A DNA stretch of 64,000 nt, from assembly GCF_014892575.1 (NCBI RefSeq), contig NZ_JADBGI010000002.1:124001-188000 (forward strand). Direction: 5' to 3'. The notes below the pieces were generated by a model. The model was not told the origin of the DNA, made no database searches, and worked only from the letters and a program-made list of their open reading frames with translations. The stretch is from Nocardiopsis coralli (GTDB taxonomy: Bacteria > Actinomycetota > Actinomycetes > Streptosporangiales > Streptosporangiaceae). The position numbers and the translations under genes were made by a program. The number at the start of each line of letters is the position of its first letter. Position 1 is the stretch's first letter. Shown piece by piece: positions 41,593-51,134 of this stretch.

Positions 41593-44178
41593 GTGCCCGA
41601 ACATGCCGATCGCGACGACGGTGCCCCGAGCACCGGGCCGACGGGGACGCCCGGGTCGTTGCGTGCCGTGGACGATGCGGTCCGAGGGGCCGCTCCCCCG
41701 CACCTGGCGGGGCCTCCCCCCGAGAACGGGCTGAGCGCCGCCGAGGTCGCCGACCGGGTCGCCGCCGGCCGCACCAACGACGTGCCGGTGCGGGCCAGCC
41801 GTTCGGTGGGCCAGATCGTGCGGGGCAACGTCTTCACCCGCATCAACGCGATGATCGCGGTGCTGTTCGCCATCATCGCGGTGATCGGGCCCGTGCAGGA
41901 CGGCCTGTTCGCGCTGGTCATCCTGATCAACACCCTGATCGGCATCGTCCAGGAGCTGCGGGCCAAGCGCACCCTGGACAAGCTCGCGATCGTCAACGCG
42001 GCCCGGCCCCGGGTGGTGCGCGACGGGGAAACGGTGGAGGTGGCCACACAGGACATCGTGCTCGACGAGGTCCTGGAGGTGGGCGTCGGCGACCAGATCG
42101 TCGTGGACGGCGTGGTGACCTGGTCGGGCGGCCTGGAGGTCGACGAGTCGCTGCTGACCGGTGAGGCCGACCCGGTCGTCAAGCAGCCCGGCGAGACGGT
42201 GATGTCGGGCAGTTTCGTCGTGGCCGGTACGGGACGGTTCCGCGCGACGAAGGTGGGACGGCACGCCTACGCCGCCCGCCTGTCCGAGGAGGCGAGCCGG
42301 TTCTCGCTGGTGCGGTCGGAGCTGCGTTCGGGCATCGACCGGATGCTGGCCTGGATCACGTACGCGATGTTCCCCATCGGTGCGCTGCTGATCTACAGCC
42401 AGCTGTTCATGGGCGGGCACGTGGCCATGGACGCCCCCGCGGCCAACGGGCAGATGACCGGCCCGCTGGCCGACGCCCTGCGCGGGATGGTGGCCGCGCT
42501 GGTGTCGATGATCCCCGAGGGCCTGATCCTGCTGACGAGCATCGCCTTCGCGGTCGGTGTGGTGCGGCTGGGGCAGCACAAGTGCCTGGTGCAGGAGCTG
42601 CCGGCGATCGAGGGCCTGGCCCGGGTCGACGTGGTGTGCACCGACAAGACCGGAACGCTGACCGAGGTGGGCATGAAGCTCGCCGAGATCCGCGACCTGG
42701 GCGGGCACCGGGGCGTCGCTGCCGACGACCCCTCGTCGGTGCTGACCGCGCTGGCGGCGGCCGACCCGGACCACAACGCGAGCATGGCCGCGATCGCACA
42801 GGGCTGCGAGGCCTCCGGGCGGCAGGTGCCGGACTGGACGGTCACCGCGGTGGCGCCGTTCTCGTCCGCGCGCAAGTGGAGCGGCGCGAGCGTGGCCACC
42901 CCGGAGGGCGAGCGGCACTGGGTCCTGGGCGCCACCGACGTGCTCGCCGATCCGGACTCCCCGGCCGCGCAGGAGGCGGCCCGCCTGGGCGCCCAGGGCC
43001 TGCGTGTGCTGTTGCTGGCGCGGGCCTCGGTCCGGGTGGACTCCGACGATGCGCCGGGCACCGTGCAGCCGGTGGCGCTGGTGGTGCTGGACCAGAAGGT
43101 GCGCCAGGACGCGGGCCCGACCCTGGACTACTTCTCCGACCAGGGCGTGGACGTCAAGATCATCTCCGGCGACCACGCGGCCTCGGTCGGTGCGGTCGGG
43201 CGCGAGGTCGACCTTCCGGGGGCAGAGGACCCGGTGGACGCGCGCGAGCTGCCCGAGGACCCGGACAAGCTCGCCCGGCGCGCGGAGGAGGCCTCCGCGT
43301 TCGGCCGGGTCACGCCCGAGCGCAAGCGCGAGCTGGTGCGCGGGCTCCGCGACCGCGGGCACACGGTGGCGATGACCGGTGACGGGGTCAACGACGTGCT
43401 GGCGCTGAAGGAGGCCGACATCGGTGTGGCGATGGGCTCCGGCAGCCCGGCGTCGCGGTCGCTCGCGCAGCTGGTGCTGTTGGACAACCGGTTCGCGGTG
43501 CTGCCGCGGGTGGTGGCCGAGGGGCGCCGGGTCATCGGCAACATCGAGCGGGTGGCGAGCCTGTTCCTGACCAAGACCGTCTACACGATGGTGCTGGCGA
43601 CGGTGGTGGGGCTGCTGGCGGTCTCCTACCCCTTCTTCCCTCGGCACGCCACGCTGATCAACGCGGTCACGTTCGGGATCCCGTCGTTCTTCCTGGCACT
43701 GGCGCCCAACACCGACCTTGCGCGGCCGGGCTTCGTCACACGCACGCTGCGGTTGGCGATCCCCTCGGGGGCGATCGCCGGCCTGGCGGCGGTGACGACC
43801 TATCTGCTGGTGCTCGGCGGGCAGAGCGTGCCCACCGACGCCGACCGCACGGCCGTGGTCATCACGCTGTGCGCGACGACGCTGTGGGTGCTGCTGCTGG
43901 TGGCCAAACCGTACGTGTGGTGGAAGGTCGTGCTGGTGGCATCGATGGCCGGGCTGCTGACCCTGGCCATGGTGACCCCGGCCGGGCAGTGGTTCTTCGC
44001 GCTGGACGTGAGCGAGCCCGCCAAGGTGGTGACCGCCCTGGTCGTCGCGGGTGTGGCGATCGCGGCGATCACGGTGGTGCGGGTGGTCGACGACCGGATG
44101 ACGGCGCGGGCCGAGGCGCGGCGCGAGGCCGAACGGCGTGCGGAGGAACGGGCCGAGGCGGAGGCCGAGACCGTGTGA
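41593..44178 (+). CDS. P-type cation ATPase, CtpE-like (calcium/other cation)
   Basis: An 861-residue P-type transport ATPase. The phosphorylation site is CTDKTGTLT with Asp351. The actuator motif is LLTGEADPV, the hinge MTGDGVNDVLALKEADIGVAMG is clear, and the fourth membrane segment carries MIPEGLILLTS. That PEGL ion-site motif and length match the mycobacterial CtpE group, reported to take up calcium. About eight to ten membrane segments are seen, with an acidic Ala/Glu/Arg-rich C-terminal tail. The GTG at 41593 is preferred because GGGGAG lies 5 bases upstream. Confidence 0.9.
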   Translation: MPEHADRDDGAPSTGPTGTPGSLRAVDDAVRGAAPPHLAGPPPENGLSAAEVADRVAAGRTNDVPVRASRSVGQIVRGNVFTRINAMIAVLFAIIAVIGPVQDGLFALVILINTLIGIVQELRAKRTLDKLAIVNAARPRVVRDGETVEVATQDIVLDEVLEVGVGDQIVVDGVVTWSGGLEVDESLLTGEADPVVKQPGETVMSGSFVVAGTGRFRATKVGRHAYAARLSEEASRFSLVRSELRSGIDRMLAWITYAMFPIGALLIYSQLFMGGHVAMDAPAANGQMTGPLADALRGMVAALVSMIPEGLILLTSIAFAVGVVRLGQHKCLVQELPAIEGLARVDVVCTDKTGTLTEVGMKLAEIRDLGGHRGVAADDPSSVLTALAAADPDHNASMAAIAQGCEASGRQVPDWTVTAVAPFSSARKWSGASVATPEGERHWVLGATDVLADPDSPAAQEAARLGAQGLRVLLLARASVRVDSDDAPGTVQPVALVVLDQKVRQDAGPTLDYFSDQGVDVKIISGDHAASVGAVGREVDLPGAEDPVDARELPEDPDKLARRAEEASAFGRVTPERKRELVRGLRDRGHTVAMTGDGVNDVLALKEADIGVAMGSGSPASRSLAQLVLLDNRFAVLPRVVAEGRRVIGNIERVASLFLTKTVYTMVLATVVGLLAVSYPFFPRHATLINAVTFGIPSFFLALAPNTDLARPGFVTRTLRLAIPSGAIAGLAAVTTYLLVLGGQSVPTDADRTAVVITLCATTLWVLLLVAKPYVWWKVVLVASMAGLLTLAMVTPAGQWFFALDVSEPAKVVTALVVAGVAIAAITVVRVVDDRMTARAEARREAERRAEERAEAEAETV

Positions 44179-44220
44179 GGCACCCGGGGCCGCTGTTCGG
44201 CCGGCCCCCGGAGACAGAGA

Positions 44221-44258
44221 ACGGGCCCGCCGCGGATACCTCTCCGCGGCGGGCCCGT
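44221..44258. terminator. Bidirectional terminator, P-type ATPase / fxsA
   Basis: ACGGGCCCGCCGCGG (44221-44235) and CCGCGGCGGGCCCGT (44244-44258) form a perfect 15-bp stem with an 8-base loop between convergent stops. Confidence 0.8.
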
Positions 44259-44298
44259 CGTGGACCCGGGGGCGCGCCTCCCCGGGGGTTCGTGGGGG

Positions 44299-44889
44299 TC
44301 AGTTCTTGTCGTCGTCCTCGACCGGTTCGAACTGGCCCTTGATGACGCGGCCCTCCTGAGGGCTGCGCGGCTCCTCGCTCTGGTCCTGCCCCTGGGCGGG
44401 CCCGCCGCCGGGACGCGAGCCGAAGGGGTCGGCGCCGGGGCGGGCACCAAACGGGCTCGCGGGGCCCTGGCTGGGCACGCGCATGCCCTGGTCGGCCATG
44501 CGCTCCTCCATGCGGTCCTGCATCCGGCGCATGCGGCGCTCGGCCCAGCCCACGAACACCCAGCGCAGGAGCGGCCGGGTGAAGGGCAGCACGAGCAGCA
44601 GCCCGAGGGCGGCCGTGAGGAAGCCGGGGATCACCAGCAGGACACCGCCGGCCATGAGCATGAGGGGATCGAGCAGCCCGCCGCGGGGCTGTTGGCCGGT
44701 GCGCATCGCCTCGTCGGCGTCGCGGAAGGCCTTGGTCCCGGCCCGGCGCAGCACGGCCACACCCAGGATCATCAGGGACACGAGTGCGGCGAGGGTCCAC
44801 GGCACTCCGATCGAGCCGCCGACCACGATCATCAGCCACACCTCGACGAAGGGCAGTGCCATGAGCGCCAGCACTGTCAGCAGCGGCAT
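44299..44889 (-). CDS. fxsA: FxsA-family membrane protein
   Basis: 196 residues. The N-terminal half matches FxsA: MPLLTVLALMALPFVEVWLM, then the LxxAGGxLLxxPGFLT block (LMAGGVLLVIPGFLTAALGLLL) with four hydrophobic segments. The C-terminal half is a cytoplasmic Arg/Gln/Pro-rich tail ending in a very acidic segment. E. coli FxsA suppresses phage exclusion by binding PifA; the function in actinobacteria is unknown. ATG 44889 is used; ATG 44904 would add five residues. Confidence 0.85.
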   Translation of the reverse strand: MPLLTVLALMALPFVEVWLMIVVGGSIGVPWTLAALVSLMILGVAVLRRAGTKAFRDADEAMRTGQQPRGGLLDPLMLMAGGVLLVIPGFLTAALGLLLVLPFTRPLLRWVFVGWAERRMRRMQDRMEERMADQGMRVPSQGPASPFGARPGADPFGSRPGGGPAQGQDQSEEPRSPQEGRVIKGQFEPVEDDDKN

Positions 44890-44979
44890 CGCGAATCCAT
44901 CCAATCATCGGCGGGGCCGGGAGGACCTCCCTGCGGGGAGAACGCTCCCGGGCCGCACATGGTTCCCTCGTGGGTCGTC

Positions 44980-46659
44980 CTACCCGTTCGACGCGTCCGG
45001 TACGGCCGCGGTGCCTGTGGCGCGGGCCGCACGGCGCCGGGTAGCGACCACGGCCCCGGCCACGGCGGCCAGGCCCAGTCCGGCCAGGACCGCTTCGGGG
45101 CCCGCGCCCAGGCGGGTGGCGACGGTGGGCCCGTCCATGGCGGTGACCTCGGCGACGTGGACGTCGGGTTCGGCTTCGGGCGAACGGTATTCGACGGTGC
45201 CGTCGGGGGCGACGACGGCGCTGATGCCGCTGGTGCTGGTCACCACGGCGGGGCGGCCGTGTTCGACGGCGCGCAGCTGTGTGATGGCCAGCTGCTGGTC
45301 GGACTGGCCGGTGAAGTTGTAGTTGGCGTTGTTGGTGGGGATCACGATGATCTGTCCGCCGGCGTCGACGGCCTCGCGCACGGGGCGGTCGAAGGCCACG
45401 TCGAAGCAGATGCCCACGCCCAGGGTGGTGCCGGCGACGTCGAGGGCGCCGGGTTCGGTTCCCGGGATCGCATCGGAGCTGACCTGTTCGAGGCGCTCGA
45501 CGAACTGCGTGAAGAAGTCGCGGTAGGGGATGTACTCGCCGAAGGGCACGAGGTAGCGCTTGTCGTAGTGGTCGCCGGGGCCCTCCTCCGGGTCCCAGAC
45601 CACACTCTGCACGTGGCGGGTGCCGTCGTCGTTGAACCTGCTGATGCCCCACAGCATCGGGACCCCGATGTCGTCCGCGGCCGCGTCGATGGTCTCGCGG
45701 GCGGCGGGGTCGCGGAACGGGTCGATGTCGCTGGCGTTCTCGGGCAGCAGCACCATGTCGGGTTCGGGGACCGAGCCCTCGCGGACGGAGTCGGCGAGCT
45801 CGTGCACCCCGTCGGCGTGGTTCTCCAGGACCTGCATGCGCTCGCCCAGGACCGACATCTCCCCGACGTTGGGGACGTTGCCCTGCACCATGCCGACGGT
45901 GACCTGCTCGTCCACGGCGGGGCGGCCGATCGCGGGCGCCAGGACCCCGCCGGCCACGATCGCGGCGGTGGCGGCCAGGCCGATGCTTCCGGCGAACAGC
46001 CGGGTGCGGCCGCGGGCGGCGACGGTGCGCAGGAGGGTCCACAGCAGCAGGGCGCCGGTCAGGGCGACGGCGAAGGAGACCAGCGCGGAGGAGCCCAGGG
46101 CCGCGTATCCGGAGAAGGCGGTGTCGGGCTGGGCGAAGGCGAGCTTGCCCCAAGGGAATCCGCCCAGGGGCCAGCGGGCGCGCACGGCCTCCTGGGCCAC
46201 CCACAGGGCGGCGGTCCACACCGGCCATCCGGGCAGTCGGCCGACCAGGGCCAGGCCGATCGCCATGGGCAGGAAGTAGACGGTCTCGGCGGCGGCGATG
46301 GCCAGCCACACGTCGACGCCGAAGATGTCCTGCCAGCTGACCAGCGGGACCATGAGCGTGGCGCCGGCGAGGGCGCCGAGCCAGGCGGCGCGGCGGGGCC
46401 GGGACCCGGCGACGGCGAAGAAGAGGAGGGCGGCGCTGAGGGGACCGAGCCACCACTGGCCGTAGGGCGGCAGGGCGAGGAGCTGGGCGAGGCCGGAACC
46501 GAGGGCGGCGAGCACGCGCCAGAGGAGGTCGTAGCGGCCCCAGTGGTGCCCGGGGAGGAAGACGGTTCCCAGGGAGGGTCTCGCGGGTTCTTCGGCGCGT
46601 TCGGCCGGGGGGTGGAGGGTCTCGCTGACGCTGTCGGACCCGGTGTACTCGGCGGCCAC
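44980..46659 (-). CDS. lnt: Apolipoprotein N-acyltransferase
   Basis: A 559-residue membrane enzyme that adds the third acyl chain to the N-terminal Cys of lipoproteins. The N-terminal half has about six to eight membrane helices. The C-terminal half is a nitrilase-fold domain with the triad Glu307 (LLPENA), Lys367 (YDKRYLVPFGEYIP) and Cys418 (GVGICFDVAFD). A final hydrophobic helix follows near the C terminus (LAGLGLAAVAGAVVA). Many actinobacterial Lnt genes are followed by or fused to a polyprenyl-phosphomannose synthase; none is fused here. The GTG start lacks a clear ribosome site. Confidence 0.93.
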   Translation of the reverse strand: MAAEYTGSDSVSETLHPPAERAEEPARPSLGTVFLPGHHWGRYDLLWRVLAALGSGLAQLLALPPYGQWWLGPLSAALLFFAVAGSRPRRAAWLGALAGATLMVPLVSWQDIFGVDVWLAIAAAETVYFLPMAIGLALVGRLPGWPVWTAALWVAQEAVRARWPLGGFPWGKLAFAQPDTAFSGYAALGSSALVSFAVALTGALLLWTLLRTVAARGRTRLFAGSIGLAATAAIVAGGVLAPAIGRPAVDEQVTVGMVQGNVPNVGEMSVLGERMQVLENHADGVHELADSVREGSVPEPDMVLLPENASDIDPFRDPAARETIDAAADDIGVPMLWGISRFNDDGTRHVQSVVWDPEEGPGDHYDKRYLVPFGEYIPYRDFFTQFVERLEQVSSDAIPGTEPGALDVAGTTLGVGICFDVAFDRPVREAVDAGGQIIVIPTNNANYNFTGQSDQQLAITQLRAVEHGRPAVVTSTSGISAVVAPDGTVEYRSPEAEPDVHVAEVTAMDGPTVATRLGAGPEAVLAGLGLAAVAGAVVATRRRAARATGTAAVPDASNG

Positions 46660-47273
46660 GTGGCGCGCTCGCTTTCGGCTGGCGGACGGGGTGCGCCGAC
46701 CAGCATATGGGGGGTATGGGGGGACGCGGAAAAGGCCCGAGCCACCCTTCGGACCGGCTCCGTCCCGTCGGCGGCGAGCTCGGAAAACCGTTGTCTACTG
46801 GATGTTCGGGCCTTTTCCGGGTCCAACCCCCCGCCCGGTCGCGGTACTCCGCCCCTCACCCGATCCCAACCGCACCTGGCACGTGGTGCAGCATCCAATC
46901 GGACGAGCGGGGGCCGCAGAACCGGTCCGTCCAGTGCTGGACTGGTCGTCAGGTTACCCAGACTCCCCGACCCGGTGGTTCAACTTACGAAGCCGTGTCG
47001 TGGCCACGCAGCCGAGTGGAGGATGGGGAGAACGTGGCGAACCGTCGGACAGGCTAACGCACCTGCCGGACGCACGCCAGTTGGGTGACCTGGGGTCGGG
47101 GTGTGCCGGGAGCGGACCGAAACCGGCGCCCCCATGGACATTTTGATCAAGATCGTGTCTGATGTGATCAGCGATAGCCGCTTTTTCGATCAACTTCAAA
47201 AGCGGTGGCCGGAGGTCCCTGATCAGCCACGAGGGCGCGCTCCGCCACCCCCAGCGGAAACGGAGCACGATCC
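46660..47273. promoter_or_regulatory. Long intergenic region with promoter(s) of the MsiK-type ATPase; hairpin at 47178-47205
   Basis: 614 bases between divergent lnt and the sugar-ABC ATPase with no supported gene. Bases 47130-47210 are strikingly A/T-rich for this genome and hold repeated TGATCA/GATCA elements. CCGCTTTT (47178-47185) pairs with AAAAGCGG (47198-47205) over 8 bp around a 12-base loop, 68 bases before the ATG. A leader hairpin or repressor site is possible. Confidence 0.5.
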
Positions 47274-48482
<1,209 letters not shown>

Positions 48483-48489
48483 AGCTGCC

Positions 48490-48557
48490 CCCCGCCCGAC
48501 ACGAGGGAGCGGCCCCCGACCCGTCGGTCGGGGGCCGCTCCCTCGTGTCGGGCGGGG
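48490..48557 (+). terminator. Perfect 32-bp-stem hairpin after the MsiK-type gene
   Basis: The arms 48490-48521 and 48526-48557 are exact reverse complements over 32 bases with the 4-base loop CGTC. The stem begins 7 bases after the stop. It is the longest perfect stem in the window and lacks a T tract. Confidence 0.85.
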
Positions 48558-48728
48558 CCGGCCTGCAGGGGCGCATTCTGTGTGCCGGGCCCGGGACGGC
48601 GGCTGTGGATGTCGGCCGCGGGGTTCTCAGCTCCCGCCAGGGTAGGCCCTCGGTACTGCCAGGGGCTTCGCGCGCCAAACCTTCCCCTCACGTGACAGTC
48701 GCGTTGCCCCGGGTGAGGAACCTGTGCA

Positions 48729-48758
48729 TTGACCCCCGCTCCCTGGCCACTCAAACAT
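48729..48758 (+). promoter_or_regulatory. Candidate promoter of the peptidase / small peptide / JmjC locus
   Basis: TTGACC (48729-48734) followed after 18 bases by AAACAT (48753-48758) is a plausible sigma-70-like promoter. Transcription would start about 7 bases later, at or next to the GTG at 48765, suggesting a leaderless message. This explains the absence of any ribosome-binding site before that gene. It is an inference from spacing only. Confidence 0.4.
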
Positions 48759-48764
48759 GTGAAG

Positions 48765-50894
48765 GTGACTGACCGAGGAGCCCACGGAGCCGCCCTCTCG
48801 ACCGCCCTCTCCCCCGCCCCGGGGCCCGACGGACCGGGGTCGGTCGTCGACACCCTCCACGGCCGCCCGGTCGCCGACCCCTACCGGTGGTTGGAGACCG
48901 CCGACAGCTCCGCCACCCGGCGCTGGTTGGCCGAGCGGGGCCGCGAGTTCGAGCAGCGGGCTCGGCAGTGGCCGCTGCGCGGGCGCCTGGGCGAGCGCAT
49001 CCGTTCGCTGGTGCGCGCCGAGCTCTGGTCGTCCCCGCGCCACCGCACCGGGCGCATGTTCGCCACCGTGCGCCGGGCCGGCGACGAACACCCCCGGGTG
49101 GTCTCCCTCGACCGCGAGGGCGGCGACGAGCAGGTGGTCTTCGACCCGGCGGCGCAGGACCCCTCCGGCCGCACCACCCTGGACTCCTGGGAGCCCGATC
49201 CCTCGGGTCGGCTCCTGGCCGTGCAGACCTCGTCGGGCGGGGTGGAACGCGGTGAGCTGCGGGTCCTGTGCACCGGTACCGGCACCCGTGTCGGCCCCCC
49301 GGTGCGCGGCGTGCGCTACTCCCACGTGGCGTGGCTCCCCGAGGGCCTGTTCTCCCACGGCGCCTTCTACTACGTGCGCCGCGACGACCGGCACGGAACG
49401 CGCGGTGTGTGGCTGCGCCGGGTCGCGTGCGGGACCGAGACCCTCGTGCACCGGTGCACCGCCCCGGGCACCGTTCCGGGCGTGCGGATCCTGGGCGGGC
49501 GCCGCCTGCTGGTGACCGAGAGCCACGGAACCGGGCACCGCACCGACCTGTGGATCGCCGACCTGCACACGTCCGCGCCGGACCGCCCCGATCTGCGTCC
49601 GGTCCAGGTCGGGGTGGAGGCCGAGACCGAGGCCCGCCTGGGCACGGACGGCCTGCTGTACCTGCGCACCACCCTCGGTGCTCCCCTGCGCCGACTGTGC
49701 GCGGCCGACCCCGACGATCCCGGGGTGGAACGCTGGCGCGAGGTCGTGCCCGAGGACCCGGAGGCGACTCTGGACGCCTTCGCCGTCTGCCCCGCCGATG
49801 CCGACGCCGGGGCCGGGGCCGCGCTCCTGGTGGTGCGCACCCGCCTGGGCATCAGCGAGGCGGCGGTGCACGACGCGGTCACGGGGGCGCCCCTGCGCAC
49901 GGTCCGGCTCCCCGGGGAGGGCATGGTCACCGTGCCCGAGACGGCGCCGAACGGGACCGTGTTCCTGGGGTACGCCGACGTGGCCACCCAGCAGCGGGTG
50001 CTGTCGCTGGCACCGGGCGCGGACCGGCCGCTCCCCTGGCCTCCGCACACAGGGGACGGGGTTCCGGCTCCGCGGATCCGGCGTTCGGTGGTGCGGTGCC
50101 GGTCGGAGGACGGGACCGAGGTCCCCGTGACGGTCTTCGAGCCCCCGCACGCGGCGGAGGCCCCGGGGCCCACGATCCTGCACGCCTACGGCGGGTTCGG
50201 CCGCCCGCGCCAGTTCGGGTTCAGCGCGACGGTCCTGGCGTGGCTGCTCTCCGGCGGGCGCTACGCCGTGGCGCACGTGCGCGGTGGCGGCGACGCGGGG
50301 CGTTCCTGGCACCTGCGCGGAGCGGGTCGGCACAAACCGCGGGCGGTCGAGGACCTGGTCGCCGCGGCCGACGCGCTGGTCGGCGACGGGCTGTGCACGC
50401 GGGAGCAGTTGTGCCTGTCGGGCGGTTCGGCCGGGGGCCTGTTGGTCCTGGCCGCGGCGCTGTGGCGGCCGCACGTGTGCGGGTCGGTGATCGCCTCCGC
50501 GCCGCTGGCCGACATGGTCCGGTTCGAACGCCTGGGACTGGGCCGGATGTGGACCCGTGAGTTCGGCACCGCCGCCGACCCCGAGGACTTCGCGGCGCTG
50601 ATGTCGTACTCCCCCTACCACCGTGCGCTGGACCCGGCCCGGCGCCGCCCGGACCCGGGGCTGCCGCGGGTACTGCTGACCGGTTTCGACGGCGACACCC
50701 GGACCGACGCCGCCCATCCGCGCAAGATGTGCGCGGCCCTGCTGGGCGCCGGCCACGACCCCGACCGCCCGCCGGCCCTGCTGCGCTACGAGCGCGACGT
50801 CGGGCACGGACCGCGCTCGGTGAGCCGGGCGGTCGCCCTCGCCGCGGACGCCCACGCGTTCGCGGCCCACGAGACGGGGCTCCCGCCGCGCTGA
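48765..50894 (+). CDS. Prolyl oligopeptidase-family serine peptidase (S9)
   Basis: About 709 residues: an N-terminal seven-bladed beta-propeller followed by an alpha/beta-hydrolase domain. The nucleophile is Ser555 in LSGGSAGGL. The acid is in LLTGFDGDTRTDAAH and the His is 681 in RDVGHGPRS. YGGFG and HVRGGGDAGRSWHLRG match prolyl endopeptidase (S9A) rather than oligopeptidase B. No signal peptide is seen, so it is cytoplasmic. It is followed 58 bases on by a tiny acidic peptide gene and then a JmjC oxygenase. Prolyl oligopeptidases remove leader peptides in some RiPP pathways (class III lanthipeptides), which suggests that role here. GTG 48765 is used; GTG 48759 or TTG 48729 are alternatives. 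Confidence 0.88.
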   Translation: MTDRGAHGAALSTALSPAPGPDGPGSVVDTLHGRPVADPYRWLETADSSATRRWLAERGREFEQRARQWPLRGRLGERIRSLVRAELWSSPRHRTGRMFATVRRAGDEHPRVVSLDREGGDEQVVFDPAAQDPSGRTTLDSWEPDPSGRLLAVQTSSGGVERGELRVLCTGTGTRVGPPVRGVRYSHVAWLPEGLFSHGAFYYVRRDDRHGTRGVWLRRVACGTETLVHRCTAPGTVPGVRILGGRRLLVTESHGTGHRTDLWIADLHTSAPDRPDLRPVQVGVEAETEARLGTDGLLYLRTTLGAPLRRLCAADPDDPGVERWREVVPEDPEATLDAFAVCPADADAGAGAALLVVRTRLGISEAAVHDAVTGAPLRTVRLPGEGMVTVPETAPNGTVFLGYADVATQQRVLSLAPGADRPLPWPPHTGDGVPAPRIRRSVVRCRSEDGTEVPVTVFEPPHAAEAPGPTILHAYGGFGRPRQFGFSATVLAWLLSGGRYAVAHVRGGGDAGRSWHLRGAGRHKPRAVEDLVAAADALVGDGLCTREQLCLSGGSAGGLLVLAAALWRPHVCGSVIASAPLADMVRFERLGLGRMWTREFGTAADPEDFAALMSYSPYHRALDPARRRPDPGLPRVLLTGFDGDTRTDAAHPRKMCAALLGAGHDPDRPPALLRYERDVGHGPRSVSRAVALAADAHAFAAHETGLPPR

Positions 50895-50952
50895 GCGTGT
50901 GCCGGTTGCCCTGCTGCAAGGAGAAACGGCGAACAGAAAGGCAGAGGTGCGT

Positions 50953-51060
50953 ATGGACCCCATCGAGGTCGAGGTCGAGGACCTGGCAGAGGTGACCTCC
51001 CGCGACGTCACCGCCGGTGGCGACAACGACGGCACCGACTCCAGCTCCGACTTCATCTGA
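50953..51060 (+). CDS. Small acidic peptide, candidate RiPP precursor
   Basis: 35 codons, beginning MDPIEVEVEDL and ending DNDGTDSSSDFI. It has 11 acidic residues, one Arg (position 17), no Lys and no Cys. Pattern: an amphipathic acidic leader-like start, a TAGG at residues 20-23, then a short tail rich in Asp, Ser and Thr. GAGG lies 5 bases before the ATG; a GTG two codons upstream (50947) also has AAAGG before it. It fills the space between the peptidase and the JmjC oxygenase on the same strand, where precursor genes often sit. Lack of Cys argues against a lanthipeptide. Function is inferred only from size, composition and neighbours. Confidence 0.62.
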   Translation: MDPIEVEVEDLAEVTSRDVTAGGDNDGTDSSSDFI

Positions 51061-51134
51061 TGTGTGCCCGCCCGGCCCCGCGCGGGTCGGGCGGGCGCCC
51101 GCCGCCGACCGAACCACCCCTGTCGGGAGGGACC

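Noticed and set aside
50953..51060. Reading the small peptide as a lanthipeptide or graspetide precursor
   Set aside because: It has no cysteine, and there is no lanthionine synthetase or ATP-grasp ligase nearby.
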